A stretch of 64,000 nt of DNA from Flavobacterium luteolum (lineage in GTDB: Bacteria; Bacteroidota; Bacteroidia; Flavobacteriales; Flavobacteriaceae). The notes under the pieces were generated by a model. The model had not been told where the DNA came from and made no database searches. It was given only the letters and a program-made list of their open reading frames with translations. The stretch is from contig NZ_CP114286.1 of the NCBI RefSeq assembly GCF_027111275.1, forward strand, positions 496,001-560,000, written 5' to 3'. A program made the position numbers and the translations under genes. Positions 24,545 to 33,343 of the stretch are shown piece by piece; the first letter of the stretch is position 1, and every line of letters begins with the position of its first letter.

Positions 24545-25810
24545 ATGAAGAAACTTAAACTAATTTTATTACTTATCGTAGGATTAAGTTTTGAAATGCA
24601 AGCCCAAGAATTAGATGTAAACCTACAAATTAGACCACGTTTTGAATATCGTAACGGTTACAAAACCCTTCTTCCAGAAGGACAAAAAGGAACCTCTCAA
24701 ATTTCACAGCGTTCTCGTTTAGGAATCAATTTCAAACAAGACGATTTAATTCTAAAATTAACTTTCCAAAATACAAGAACATGGGGAGATGTCCCTCCTG
24801 CTACGGTTGCCGATAAAAATGGAGTGGCTGTTTTCGAAGCTTGGGCACAATATAATTTCACTGAAAAATGGAGTGCCAGAATAGGGCGTCAGGTTCTTTC
24901 TTATGATAATCAGCGTATTTTGGGTGAAATGGATTGGGCACAGCAAGGTCAAAGCCACGATGCGTTAACGGTTTCTTTTCATGATGAAACTCAAAAATTA
25001 GATTTTGGAGGCGCTTACAATTCAACAGCAGAAAATGTTGTTCAAACTCCATATACCGTTGCCAATTATAAAGCAATGCAATATGCTTGGTACCATAACC
25101 AATTTAACGAAAAATTAGGTGCGAGCTTTTTACTGCTTAATACTGGCTACGAATATGCTCCCGATCCTGCTCCTTCTACAAAACTATTGGTAGATTACAT
25201 GCAAACTTTTGGTCCCTATTTAACTTATAAAAAAGATAAAATTGATACCAGTTTTTGGCTGTATGGACAAACTGGAAAAAGCACCGATCAGCAAGTTAGT
25301 GCCTGGAATGCTGCTGCCAACGTTACTTACAGCATAACTGATTCGTTTAAAGCTGGCTTAGGTTACGAATTTTTATCTGGAAAAGATTCAAATGACGGAA
25401 GCACGGTAATTAAGTCTTTTAACCCAATTTTTGGAACCAACCACGGATTTAACGGTTACATGGATTATTTTTATGTTGGAAATCATTTAAAAAACGTTGG
25501 TTTACAAGACGCTTTCTTAAAATTGAATTACAATGTAAACAAATGGCAATTTGCTTTGATTCCACACGTATTTTTATCTGCAGCTGATGTAGTGAATGTT
25601 AACGAAAAAATGGATTCTTACTTAGGAACTGAGATTGATGCAACTTTTGGATATAATTTCAAAAAAGATATTACTGTTACAGGAGGTTATTCTCAAATGT
25701 TCGGATCTAAAACTATGGAGTTTATCAAAAACGGAGATGCAAATCACACCAACAATTGGGCTTGGTTAATGGTTTCTGTGAACCCGAGAATTTTTAGCTG
25801 GAAAAAATAG
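24545..25810 (+). CDS. outer-membrane alginate_exp-family porin
   Basis: This 421-residue protein starts with a signal peptide (MKKLKLILLLIVGLSFEMQA, cut near QAQ). The rest is a beta-strand-rich repeat of aromatic/alternating residues typical of the alginate-export/OprE-like barrel family (RPRFEYRNGY near residue 30, RIGRQVLSYDNQRILGEMDW near 117, LGYEFLSGKDSNDG near 279). It lies 95 bases after narK, so it probably lets nitrate or nitrite cross the outer membrane. The family is annotated for alginate export, but nothing here suggests alginate. Confidence 0.8.
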   Translation: MKKLKLILLLIVGLSFEMQAQELDVNLQIRPRFEYRNGYKTLLPEGQKGTSQISQRSRLGINFKQDDLILKLTFQNTRTWGDVPPATVADKNGVAVFEAWAQYNFTEKWSARIGRQVLSYDNQRILGEMDWAQQGQSHDALTVSFHDETQKLDFGGAYNSTAENVVQTPYTVANYKAMQYAWYHNQFNEKLGASFLLLNTGYEYAPDPAPSTKLLVDYMQTFGPYLTYKKDKIDTSFWLYGQTGKSTDQQVSAWNAAANVTYSITDSFKAGLGYEFLSGKDSNDGSTVIKSFNPIFGTNHGFNGYMDYFYVGNHLKNVGLQDAFLKLNYNVNKWQFALIPHVFLSAADVVNVNEKMDSYLGTEIDATFGYNFKKDITVTGGYSQMFGSKTMEFIKNGDANHTNNWAWLMVSVNPRIFSWKK

Positions 25811-25837
25811 TTTTTCTTTAAAATTAACTCAAATATT

Positions 25838-25875
25838 TTACCCTTTTCCTATTTCGGAAAAGGGTAATTTTTTTT
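25838..25875 (+). terminator. terminator after the porin gene
   Basis: Twelve-base perfect arms TTACCCTTTTCC and GGAAAAGGGTAA with a TATTTC loop, followed by nine or more T. Confidence 0.88.
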
Positions 25876-25907
25876 TAACATTCTAAAGTACAATTATATA
25901 TTTTAAT

Positions 25908-25918
25908 ACTTATATTTG
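25908..25918 (+). promoter_or_regulatory. nitrate-island-type promoter before the small secreted protein
   Basis: ACTTATATTTG (ACTTA overlapping -7 box TATATTTG) is identical to the nirB and moeA -7 contexts. The upstream TAAGT half-site is degenerate here. The ATG follows 30 bases later. Confidence 0.5.
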
Positions 25919-25948
25919 AGGCGATTATGAACCCCCAATTCTATCCTA

Positions 25949-26314
25949 ATGAAACCATTTCTAAAATTGTCTTTGGTGACTTTTATTGTCACGCAAACAG
26001 GCATCGCGCAAAAGTACAATGACGCCTTAATTTCTAAAAATTCAGAAATAAACTTTGCTAAAACGCAAAAAAGAGGAATCAAGAAAAACAACATTGTTTA
26101 TTATGTCGAGAACGATTTACAAACCATTTCTGCCTACAAAAGAAGCAAATTGAAATGGCAAACTAATGTAATTTCTGTTTGCGGAAAACCAAAAAAAGGA
26201 GAGCCTGAAATTAGATATGTTGGTTACAATTCAGACAAGCTCCTTATCGTTATCGGAAAACATAATTTTGCTGAAATCGACATTAACAGTGGTGAAACAA
26301 AATTTGTTGGTTAA
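25949..26314 (+). CDS. small secreted protein of unknown function
   Basis: This 121-residue protein has a signal peptide (MKPFLKLSLVTFIVTQTGIA, cut before QKYN) and a mature part of about 100 residues with VYYVENDLQTISAYKR and LKWQTNVISVCGKPKKG, resembling one blade of a beta-propeller-like or PQQ-like repeat by eye. No family is assigned. Its promoter shares the ACTTATATTTG context of the nitrate genes, so co-regulation is possible. A strong terminator follows. Confidence 0.7.
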   Translation: MKPFLKLSLVTFIVTQTGIAQKYNDALISKNSEINFAKTQKRGIKKNNIVYYVENDLQTISAYKRSKLKWQTNVISVCGKPKKGEPEIRYVGYNSDKLLIVIGKHNFAEIDINSGETKFVG

Positions 26315-26342
26315 GATTAAAGAAATCTAAATATTTAAACTG

Positions 26343-26375
26343 CCCTTTTTCTATTTTGAGAAAGGGTATTTTTTT
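26343..26375 (+). terminator. terminator after the small secreted protein
   Basis: CCCTTTTTC and GAGAAAGGG pair (one G-U) around TATTTT, followed by a run of T. Confidence 0.85.
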
Positions 26376-26408
26376 TATTAATCGCATAAACATCTTTTTT
26401 TAATATAT

Positions 26409-27236
26409 TTGATTGATCAAAATGATAATTTGAATCAATTATTTGAATTCCGGATATTGAAAAGAGATACAGAAATAATAACAATAAACTCAATTGATCA
26501 AATTCCTTCATTGGAAGCAATAAAACGCATACCTAGAAATATAACTTTGAAAATTATTTTCGGGAATTCTGTTCAAAATCAACGTGAAACTATTGGTCAA
26601 AATTTTAAAAAGGAACTACAAGGATTTCAAGTTGGAATTCATCTTTTAAATCCAGAAATTAACATTGCTAAACTAATTACAAATCAAGAAATCGAAGAAC
26701 ATCAAGATTTCTTCGAAAACTGTGCAAAGGATTATAGAGAATTAGGTAGGAAACTAATCTTTGAGTTAGCAAAACAATTTAAAATTACAATGTTTGAAAA
26801 CTATCCCATATTAGCTTTTAATAAATTGAAAGGTGATAAAAGAGGACGTGGAAAAATGGGTGATTGGAAATATTTTTTTCACGGATTTCATTGTTGGTTT
26901 GAAAATCAAAAAACAGGACAAACAATTGAAGTTCCATTAACTTTCGGTCTTGAGTTTGGTGATTTAGATCCTTATTTTTTTTCAATTTTTATTAAATCCA
27001 CACCAAATTATCAGCCGTTACCTGTTGAAATTTACGAAGATTATGCAGATGGTGTTAGAATAAATGAAAAGATGCTTTCTCTGGGAAAATTTGAACACAT
27101 CAATTCAAATTTTAAAAATCATTTCGGAATTGTAGTTACAGATCGGGAAAAAATAGAAATCAAAGAATATATACCTGAAGAAAATATCACAAAAAGAAAA
27201 TTTAGCTTTTGGAATATTATTAGACTCAAATTTTAA
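26409..27236 (+). CDS. DUF6896-like protein of unknown function
   Basis: This 275-residue cytosolic protein has no ATG in frame near its start. TTG at 26409 is the best available and lies only about 35 bases after a terminator, so the N-terminus is uncertain. Residues about 105-185 contain DYRELGRKLIFELAKQF, then GRGKMGDWKYFFHGFHCWFE and TGQTIEVPLTFG. This middle block resembles DUF6896, a family I recall among immunity-like proteins. That assignment is tentative. It is followed by an EEP nuclease 11 bases later. Confidence 0.7.
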   Translation: MIDQNDNLNQLFEFRILKRDTEIITINSIDQIPSLEAIKRIPRNITLKIIFGNSVQNQRETIGQNFKKELQGFQVGIHLLNPEINIAKLITNQEIEEHQDFFENCAKDYRELGRKLIFELAKQFKITMFENYPILAFNKLKGDKRGRGKMGDWKYFFHGFHCWFENQKTGQTIEVPLTFGLEFGDLDPYFFSIFIKSTPNYQPLPVEIYEDYADGVRINEKMLSLGKFEHINSNFKNHFGIVVTDREKIEIKEYIPEENITKRKFSFWNIIRLKF

Positions 27237-27247
27237 ATTCTTACCAA

Positions 27248-27961
27248 ATGAACCTAATCGCTTGGAACTGCAATATGGCATTCAGAAAAAAAGCTCAATA
27301 TATTCAAGCTTTGAATCCTGATATTGCTGTAATTTCTGAGTGTGAAAGTCCTGAAAAACTCAAATTCCCAGATGGCACAAAATTACCTTCGGATATTCTT
27401 TGGTACGGCGAAAATCCTAATAAAGGAATTGGTATTTTTTCCTTTGGAGATTATAGATTTCAATTGTTAGAATACCATAAACCAGATTTCAAAAACATCC
27501 TTCCAATTGCCGTAACAGGCGGAAAAATTGACTTTACTTTATTTGCTATTTGGGCCAATAATCCTACAGATAAAGAGGGCGCTTATATAACTCAAATTTG
27601 GAAAGCAATTCATTTTTATGAAGATTTAATCAAAGAAACTAAAACCATTTTAATTGGAGATTTCAACAGCAATACGATTTGGGACAAACCCCGTCGAGAA
27701 GGAAATCATACAACGGTTGTAAACAAACTAGCCGAAAAGAATATTTTCAGCACTTATCATAAATACTTCAATCAAATTCAAGGTAAAGAAGAACATCCTA
27801 CTTGGTATTTGTATCGTCATGAAAACAAACCTTATCATCTTGATTATTGCTTTGCTTCAAATGATTTTATGGAAGTTTTAGAAAGCGTCGAAGTTGGCGC
27901 TTACAAAGATTGGACGTTGTACAGTGACCACAAACCTTTAATTATTAAATTCAATATATAA
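27248..27961 (+). CDS. endonuclease/exonuclease/phosphatase family protein
   Basis: This 237-residue EEP-fold protein has the catalytic Asn in MNLIAWNCNM (residue 7), Glu in DIAVISECE (about 34), IGDFNS (Asp-x-Asn, about 140) and the C-terminal YSDHKPLIIKF His/Asp (about 230). All metal and catalytic positions are present. It has no signal peptide. It could be a nuclease or a lipid/phosphodiester phosphatase. It precedes a methyltransferase by three bases. Confidence 0.85.
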   Translation: MNLIAWNCNMAFRKKAQYIQALNPDIAVISECESPEKLKFPDGTKLPSDILWYGENPNKGIGIFSFGDYRFQLLEYHKPDFKNILPIAVTGGKIDFTLFAIWANNPTDKEGAYITQIWKAIHFYEDLIKETKTILIGDFNSNTIWDKPRREGNHTTVVNKLAEKNIFSTYHKYFNQIQGKEEHPTWYLYRHENKPYHLDYCFASNDFMEVLESVEVGAYKDWTLYSDHKPLIIKFNI

Positions 27962-27964
27962 ACC

Positions 27965-28585
27965 ATGAACAACTGGACTCAACGTTGGGACGACCGTTAC
28001 AAAAGCGAAGAATTCGCATACGGCGAAGAACCTAACAATTATTTAAAAGAAGAACTTGAAAAACTAAATCTCGGAACAATCCTTTTTCCTGCCGAAGGCG
28101 AAGGAAGAAATGCCATTTTTGCAGCTAAATTAGGCTGGAAAGTTTCAGCATTTGATATAAGTGAAGAAGGAAGAAACAAAGCGCTTCGTTTAGCAGAAAA
28201 CAATAATGTTTCACTTGATTATCAAGTTGGCGAACTGGAAACTTTAGATTTTCAGGAGGAACAATTTGATGCGATAGCTTTAATTTATGCTCATTTTCCA
28301 GCTGCGATAAAATCGGAAATTCACAAACAACTGAATCAACTTTTACGAAAAGGTGGTATTATTATTTTTGAAGCTTTCAGTAAAAAGCATTTAGAATATG
28401 TTACCAAAAATGAAAAAGTTGGCGGGCCAAAAGACATCGAATCTCTTTTTTCAATAGAAGAAATCAAAGCTGATTTTCCTAATTATGAAATCATCCAATT
28501 AGAAGAAAAAGAAATTGAACTCAACGAAGGTTTATTTCACAACGGAACTGGTTCTGTAATTCGATTTATTGGCAGAAAAAAATAA
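27965..28585 (+). CDS. class I SAM-dependent methyltransferase (TehB-like)
   Basis: This 206-residue protein has motif I variant [19 protein letters not shown] (about residues 38-56; PxEGxGRNA replaces the usual GxGxG, as in TehB/thiopurine-type enzymes), [11 protein letters not shown] near 68, and the YAHFP loop near 106. These enzymes methylate tellurite, thiols or small acceptors. The acceptor is unknown here. It forms a unit with the EEP gene. Confidence 0.85.
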   Translation: MNNWTQRWDDRYKSEEFAYGEEPNNYLKEELEKLNLGTILFPAEGEGRNAIFAAKLGWKVSAFDISEEGRNKALRLAENNNVSLDYQVGELETLDFQEEQFDAIALIYAHFPAAIKSEIHKQLNQLLRKGGIIIFEAFSKKHLEYVTKNEKVGGPKDIESLFSIEEIKADFPNYEIIQLEEKEIELNEGLFHNGTGSVIRFIGRKK

Positions 28586-28597
28586 ATCACACTCGAC

Positions 28598-28624
28598 GTA
28601 GAGACGCAAAGAAAGCGTCTCTAC
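28598..28624. terminator. palindrome between convergent genes
   Basis: Perfect 10-base arms GTAGAGACGC and GCGTCTCTAC around AAAGAAA lie between the methyltransferase and the Crp/Fnr gene. Confidence 0.7.
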
Positions 28625-28643
28625 AATAAGAAACCTTAGAATC

Positions 28644-29348
28644 TTAAAAATACTTATGCTCCATAATTTCAGATCTCAACTCTGAAACTCCTAAAATCCC
28701 AACACGCTTTCCTTCAGTTTTAATCAGCGATTCTTTTTTAAGACTTGATAAAATACGTATTGCCTGCTCTTCTGTAGTTCCTGCAAAATCGGCAATTTCT
28801 TTTCTCGAAAGCTCAATATCAATCAAGCCATTATTTTGTCCAAACTTGCGATGAATATAAAGCAATAAATCAATTACACGTTCGCGAACATTCATGTGTG
28901 CAATTTTGCGGATGTTATTTTCGCTTTTATTTAATTCCTCGGCATAAAATAGCATCAACGCATACGTAAATTCAGGAATATGCTGCAAAATTTCGAGCAT
29001 TGTTTCATTGCTGAAATTACACAAAACTGTATCTTCCAAAGCATAAGCGCCAATTAAGTATTTTTTTCCAGTTCCAAATCCGCGAAAGCCAATTATATCT
29101 CCATTTTTGGTCAATCGAACAATTTGTTCACGACCGTTAATTCCTGTTTTTACTGTTTTGGCTTTTCCTTTACAAATAAAATAGAGTCCTTGTAAAGACG
29201 AACCCTCGGTAATAAACTGATCCGATTTTTTACAGATTATATTCTGTTTTTTAGTAATATAACCTGCCATCTGTTCTAAATGCAGATGTTTCTTAATAAA
29301 ACAATTTTCATTGACGCAGGAATAACAAATGGTTTGCTCTTCTTTCAT
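28644..29348 (-). CDS. Crp/Fnr-family regulator with an N-terminal Cys cluster
   Basis: This 234-residue regulator has a cNMP-binding-like beta roll (about residues 30-150) and a winged HTH near 165-225 (ELSRKEIADFAGTTEEQAIRILSSLKKESL). The N-terminus holds C8-x2-C11-x4-C16 and a further C39. That is close to the C-x2-C-x5-C arrangement of FNR, so an oxygen- or nitrosative-sensitive [4Fe-4S] cluster is possible. It is divergent from nasA and is the natural candidate controller of the nitrate island. Confidence 0.88.
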   Translation of the reverse strand: MKEEQTICYSCVNENCFIKKHLHLEQMAGYITKKQNIICKKSDQFITEGSSLQGLYFICKGKAKTVKTGINGREQIVRLTKNGDIIGFRGFGTGKKYLIGAYALEDTVLCNFSNETMLEILQHIPEFTYALMLFYAEELNKSENNIRKIAHMNVRERVIDLLLYIHRKFGQNNGLIDIELSRKEIADFAGTTEEQAIRILSSLKKESLIKTEGKRVGILGVSELRSEIMEHKYF

Positions 29349-29431
29349 GAGTCCTAATTTTTAGCAGATTAAAAACTAATTTGTTGTACCTCATTTATTT
29401 TCATCAAAATTAGAAAAATAAATCTAAAAAA

Positions 29432-29463
29432 TAAGTATTAATACGTAAAAATACTTATTTTTG
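29432..29463 (+). promoter_or_regulatory. nasA promoter with two overlapping palindromes
   Basis: TAAGT-ATTAAT-ACGTA (29432-29447) and TACGT-AAAAAT-ACTTA (29442-29457) overlap by one half-site. The second runs into the -7 box TATTTTTG (29456-29463). The ATG lies 63 bases downstream. The spacer is shared with the divergent Crp/Fnr gene. Confidence 0.65.
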
Positions 29464-29525
29464 CATAAGTACTTTTCTAAAGTCAGACCAATCACTATAA
29501 AGTAGTATCTCTAAATAGAACTCTA

Positions 29526-32500
29526 ATGCAAACTACGAAGATCAAAACTACGTGTTCCTATTGCGGCGTTGGCTGTGGTATAATCGTGACCAATGATGCT
29601 AAAAACGGCGTGATGGTAGAAGGCGACAAAGATCATCCTGTAAACAAAGGAATGTTATGTTCAAAAGGAATGAATTTGCATTACGTAGTCAACGATACTT
29701 CTGACCGAATTTTATATCCCGAAATGCGCGGGAGCAAATCCTATCCGCTGGAACGCGTAAGTTGGGATACCGCTCTAGACCGTGCTGCTGCTGTTTTTTC
29801 CTCTATTATAAAGAAACACGGATCAGATAGCGTTGGTTTTTATATTTCTGGGCAATGTTTAACCGAGGAATATTACTTAGTTAATAAACTAGTTAAAGGA
29901 TTTCTGAAAACGAATAATATCGATACCAATTCGCGTCTTTGCATGAGTTCGGCAGTTGTGGGTTACAAAAAGACTTTTGGAGAAGATTCTGTTCCCATTG
30001 CCTATGATGATATTGAGTTGGCGGACACTTTTTTAATCACAGGAGCAAATCCGGCTTGGTGTCACCCTATTCTTTTCAGAAGATTGGAAAAACACAAAGA
30101 GAAAAATCCGAAAACCAAAATAATTTGTATCGATCCCAGAAGAACCGATACGGCCGCTTTTGCCGATTTACATTTGCAGATTATTCCTGGTTCAGATATT
30201 ATTTTATATCATGCCATTGCGCGAAGAATTATCGAAAAAGGATATGTAGATCATGATTTCGTTAAAAATCACGCAGAAAATTTCAAACAATACAAAGATT
30301 TAGTTTTAGGAACTTCTCTTGAAAAAGCTTCTAAACTTTGCGGAATTTCGGTAAACGATATTAAACTTGCCGCCGATATTATTGGGAAAGCAAAAGGTTT
30401 TATTTCGCTTTGGGCAATGGGTTTAAACCAAAGTGCAGTTGGAGTAGATAAAAATACAGCATTGCTGAATTTATCTTTATTAACAGGGCAAGTCGGAAAA
30501 CCAGGTTCTGGACCATTTTCATTAACAGGTCAGCCCAACGCAATGGGCGGACGCGAAGTTGGCGGAATGGCAACACTTTTAGCCGCGCACAAAGACATTG
30601 CGAATCCAACACATCGCAAAGAAGTGGCTGATTTTTGGGGTGTTGACGAGATTTCAGATAAACCGGGTTTAACAGCTACGGAAATGTTTGAAGCTTTAGA
30701 ATCAGGAAAAATGAAAGCGGTTTGGATAATCTGTACAAATCCGTTAGTGAGTTTACCCGATTCTAGAAGAGCCGAAAAAGCACTTCAAAATGCTAAATTC
30801 GTAGTCGTTCAGGATATTTCTCACAATGCCGATACAGCCAAATTTGCTGATTTATTATTGCCTGCTGCGGGCTGGTTAGAAAAAGAAGGAACAATGACCA
30901 ATTCGGAGCGTCGTATTTCTTATCTGCCTAAAGGCATCAATGCACCTGGAGAAGCACTTCCTGATATTGAAATCTTGATTCGTTTTGCTAAAAAAATGAA
31001 TTTCAACGGATTCAATTTCAACAGTGCCGAAGAAGTTTACAAAGAACATTGTGCGCTTACTAAAAACACTAATATTGATATTTCATTCTTAAATTATAAT
31101 CGTTTAAAAACTGAAGGCACTTTTCAATGGCCAGTTCCAGATTATAATCATCCAGGAACTCCAAGATTATTTACAGATAAAAAATTCTATACGCCATCTG
31201 GAAAAGCAATTTTTAATCTGCCGGTTTCTATCGAAAACACATCGGTTCAGCCAAATGATGAATTTCCTTTTATTTTAACAACGGGAAGAATTCGCGATCA
31301 ATGGCATACAATGACCAAAACTGGGAAAGTCTCTCGTTTGTTAACACATATTCCAAGTCCAGTTTTAGAAATAAATCCGATTGATGCTTTTAAAAACGAT
31401 ATTAAAAATGGTGACATTGTCGTAGTTTCAAGCAAAAATGGAGAAGTTCGTGTAAAAGCGAAAGTCACCGATACAATCAAAGAAAAAGTAGTTTTTCTAC
31501 CAATGCATTGGGGAAAACAGCTCGAAAATGATTTGAATAGAACGAATAATTTAACGAATACGGTTGTCGATCCAATTTCAAAAGAACCTGATTTTAAGTT
31601 CACAACCGTTTCGATTAAAAAATATGTAAAACCATTCCAGAAAATCGCGATTGTTGGCGCTGGAGCAGCTTCTTTTCGATTTATTCAAAACTATCGTGAA
31701 TTCAATTCAACCGATGAAATTATTGTTTTTTCGAATGAAATAAATCCGTTTTACAATCGTGTTTTACTTCCTGAATATATGACGGGAGAATTCAGTTGGG
31801 AACAGCTTTTAAAGGTAAAAGATGGGGAAGCTTTCAGTAAGTTGAAAATCACAATGAAAGCTGGAGTGGCAATTGAAAAATTAGACCCAAAACAAAAAAC
31901 AATTATAGATAGTCAAGGTGAAATCCATACTTTCGATTCTTTGATTATAGCAACTGGAAGCCGTCCTTTCGTTCCCGAAAATGCACAGCTTCATCTTCCT
32001 GGACGTTTTACCGTTAGAAGAAAAGAAGATGCTGATCGCTTGAAAAAACACTTGGACAGCACTAATCTTCCGCCAGAAGAACAGCACGTTGTCATTATCG
32101 GCGGCGGATTATTAGGATTAGAATTGGCCGCAGCTTTAAAACATAAAAAAGTAAAAACAACTATAATTCAAAGGGCTTCACGTTTAATGGAGCGCCAATT
32201 AGACCGAATTTCAAGCAAATTATTGGCCGAAGAAGTTCAGCTTCGTGATATTCAAATTTATTTTGACAATGAAGTCAGTACGGTTTTCGAAACTGATAAT
32301 CCGAATGAAATCGAAATTGCTTTAAAAAGTGGGAAAATCATAACGGCAAATGCAATTGTATACACGATTGGAACTATTCCGAATATTGAAATTGCTCGTG
32401 AAAGCGGTTTAGCTTGCGGACGTGGCATAAAAGTCAATCAGTATTTGCAGACTTCAAATCCGGATATTTTTGCAATTGGAGAAATAGCAGAATTTGATAA

Positions 32501-33041
32501 TAAGTTATTCGGAATTACTTCTGCAGCTGAAGAACAAGCTGATATTCTAGCGAATTTCCTTGCTGGCGATATTAGCAGTTATTACAAAGGTTCGATTTTA
32601 ATGAATATTCTAAAATTAGAAGACATTAATCTTTGCAGTATTGGCGACCTTACCATTCCTGAAAATGACGATTCGTACGAAGAAATTGTTTTTGCCGATT
32701 TAAAAAAACGTTATTACAAAAAGTGCATCGTAAAAGACGATCTTTTAGTTGGTGCCATTTTAATGGGAGATAAAAATGAGTTCGCCGAATTCAAAACGAT
32801 GATTGAAAGCAAAATCGAATTATCAGACAAACGAAATACGCTTTTGAGAGGAAGTTCAAACGCAAAACCCGTTTTAGGTAAATTAGTCTGTTCGTGCAGT
32901 CAGGTTGGGGCTGGAAACATTGAAGAATCCATTAAAAGTGGTGTTAATGATTTCACTGAATTATGCAAAAATACAGGTGCAGGTTTAGGATGTGGAAGTT
33001 GTAAAACAGAGGTAAAGGAAATATTGGCAAAGTGTAAATAG
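29526..33041 (+). CDS. nasA: assimilatory nitrate reductase, catalytic-FAD-BFD fusion
   Basis: This 1171-residue cytosolic enzyme reduces nitrate to nitrite. Residues 1-690 form the molybdopterin part: a [4Fe-4S] site CSYCGVGCG..MLCSKG near 10-50, GQCLTEEYYLVNKL near 110, and C-terminal GRIRDQWHTMTKTG near 588. Residues 700-1080 form an NAD(P)H-dependent FAD module (KIAIVGAGAASFRF, VVIIGGGLLGLELAAAL near 857). Residues 1120-1168 form a BFD [2Fe-2S] domain (CSCSQV..GCGSCK). In enteric bacteria these functions are split between NasA and NasC, so here electron transfer is internal. The symbol is by family. Confidence 0.9.
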   Translation: MQTTKIKTTCSYCGVGCGIIVTNDAKNGVMVEGDKDHPVNKGMLCSKGMNLHYVVNDTSDRILYPEMRGSKSYPLERVSWDTALDRAAAVFSSIIKKHGSDSVGFYISGQCLTEEYYLVNKLVKGFLKTNNIDTNSRLCMSSAVVGYKKTFGEDSVPIAYDDIELADTFLITGANPAWCHPILFRRLEKHKEKNPKTKIICIDPRRTDTAAFADLHLQIIPGSDIILYHAIARRIIEKGYVDHDFVKNHAENFKQYKDLVLGTSLEKASKLCGISVNDIKLAADIIGKAKGFISLWAMGLNQSAVGVDKNTALLNLSLLTGQVGKPGSGPFSLTGQPNAMGGREVGGMATLLAAHKDIANPTHRKEVADFWGVDEISDKPGLTATEMFEALESGKMKAVWIICTNPLVSLPDSRRAEKALQNAKFVVVQDISHNADTAKFADLLLPAAGWLEKEGTMTNSERRISYLPKGINAPGEALPDIEILIRFAKKMNFNGFNFNSAEEVYKEHCALTKNTNIDISFLNYNRLKTEGTFQWPVPDYNHPGTPRLFTDKKFYTPSGKAIFNLPVSIENTSVQPNDEFPFILTTGRIRDQWHTMTKTGKVSRLLTHIPSPVLEINPIDAFKNDIKNGDIVVVSSKNGEVRVKAKVTDTIKEKVVFLPMHWGKQLENDLNRTNNLTNTVVDPISKEPDFKFTTVSIKKYVKPFQKIAIVGAGAASFRFIQNYREFNSTDEIIVFSNEINPFYNRVLLPEYMTGEFSWEQLLKVKDGEAFSKLKITMKAGVAIEKLDPKQKTIIDSQGEIHTFDSLIIATGSRPFVPENAQLHLPGRFTVRRKEDADRLKKHLDSTNLPPEEQHVVIIGGGLLGLELAAALKHKKVKTTIIQRASRLMERQLDRISSKLLAEEVQLRDIQIYFDNEVSTVFETDNPNEIEIALKSGKIITANAIVYTIGTIPNIEIARESGLACGRGIKVNQYLQTSNPDIFAIGEIAEFDNKLFGITSAAEEQADILANFLAGDISSYYKGSILMNILKLEDINLCSIGDLTIPENDDSYEEIVFADLKKRYYKKCIVKDDLLVGAILMGDKNEFAEFKTMIESKIELSDKRNTLLRGSSNAKPVLGKLVCSCSQVGAGNIEESIKSGVNDFTELCKNTGAGLGCGSCKTEVKEILAKCK

Positions 33042-33096
33042 TTTGTTTTGTTTCAGGTTTCAGGTTTCAAGTTGCTTTACTTTGAGCATAAATTTT

Positions 33097-33280
33097 AACG
33101 CAAAGAGCGCAAAAGTTTTTCGCAAAGTTTCGCAAAGTTTATTTTTTTTAAGTAGACAAAGTTCACAAAGCTTTGAATAAAAATTTTAAGTATTGCTTTG
33201 CGAACTTTTCGATAGAAAATAATTTTGCACAGAATATAAACCTTCAAAACTTTGCGAAAAACTTTTGCGCTCTTTGCGTT
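33097..33280. repeat. long palindrome between nasA and the rubredoxin gene
   Basis: Perfect 34-base arms (33097-33130, beginning AACGCAAAGAGCGCAAAAG, and 33247-33280) flank a 116-base centre. Outside them, GGTTTCAAGTT and AACTTGAAACC are also inverted. This occupies nearly all of the 302-bp gap inside what looks like one transcription unit. No gene is seen in the gap. Confidence 0.8.
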
Positions 33281-33343
33281 TAAATCAACACAATCCAGAA
33301 ACTTGAAACCTGAAACAAAGAAAACCTGAAACAAAAAGAAAAA

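Noticed and set aside
26409..28585. Three-gene defence or toxin-immunity island
   Set aside because: The DUF6896-like assignment is weak, no toxin is visible, and the EEP and methyltransferase genes are common housekeeping types.
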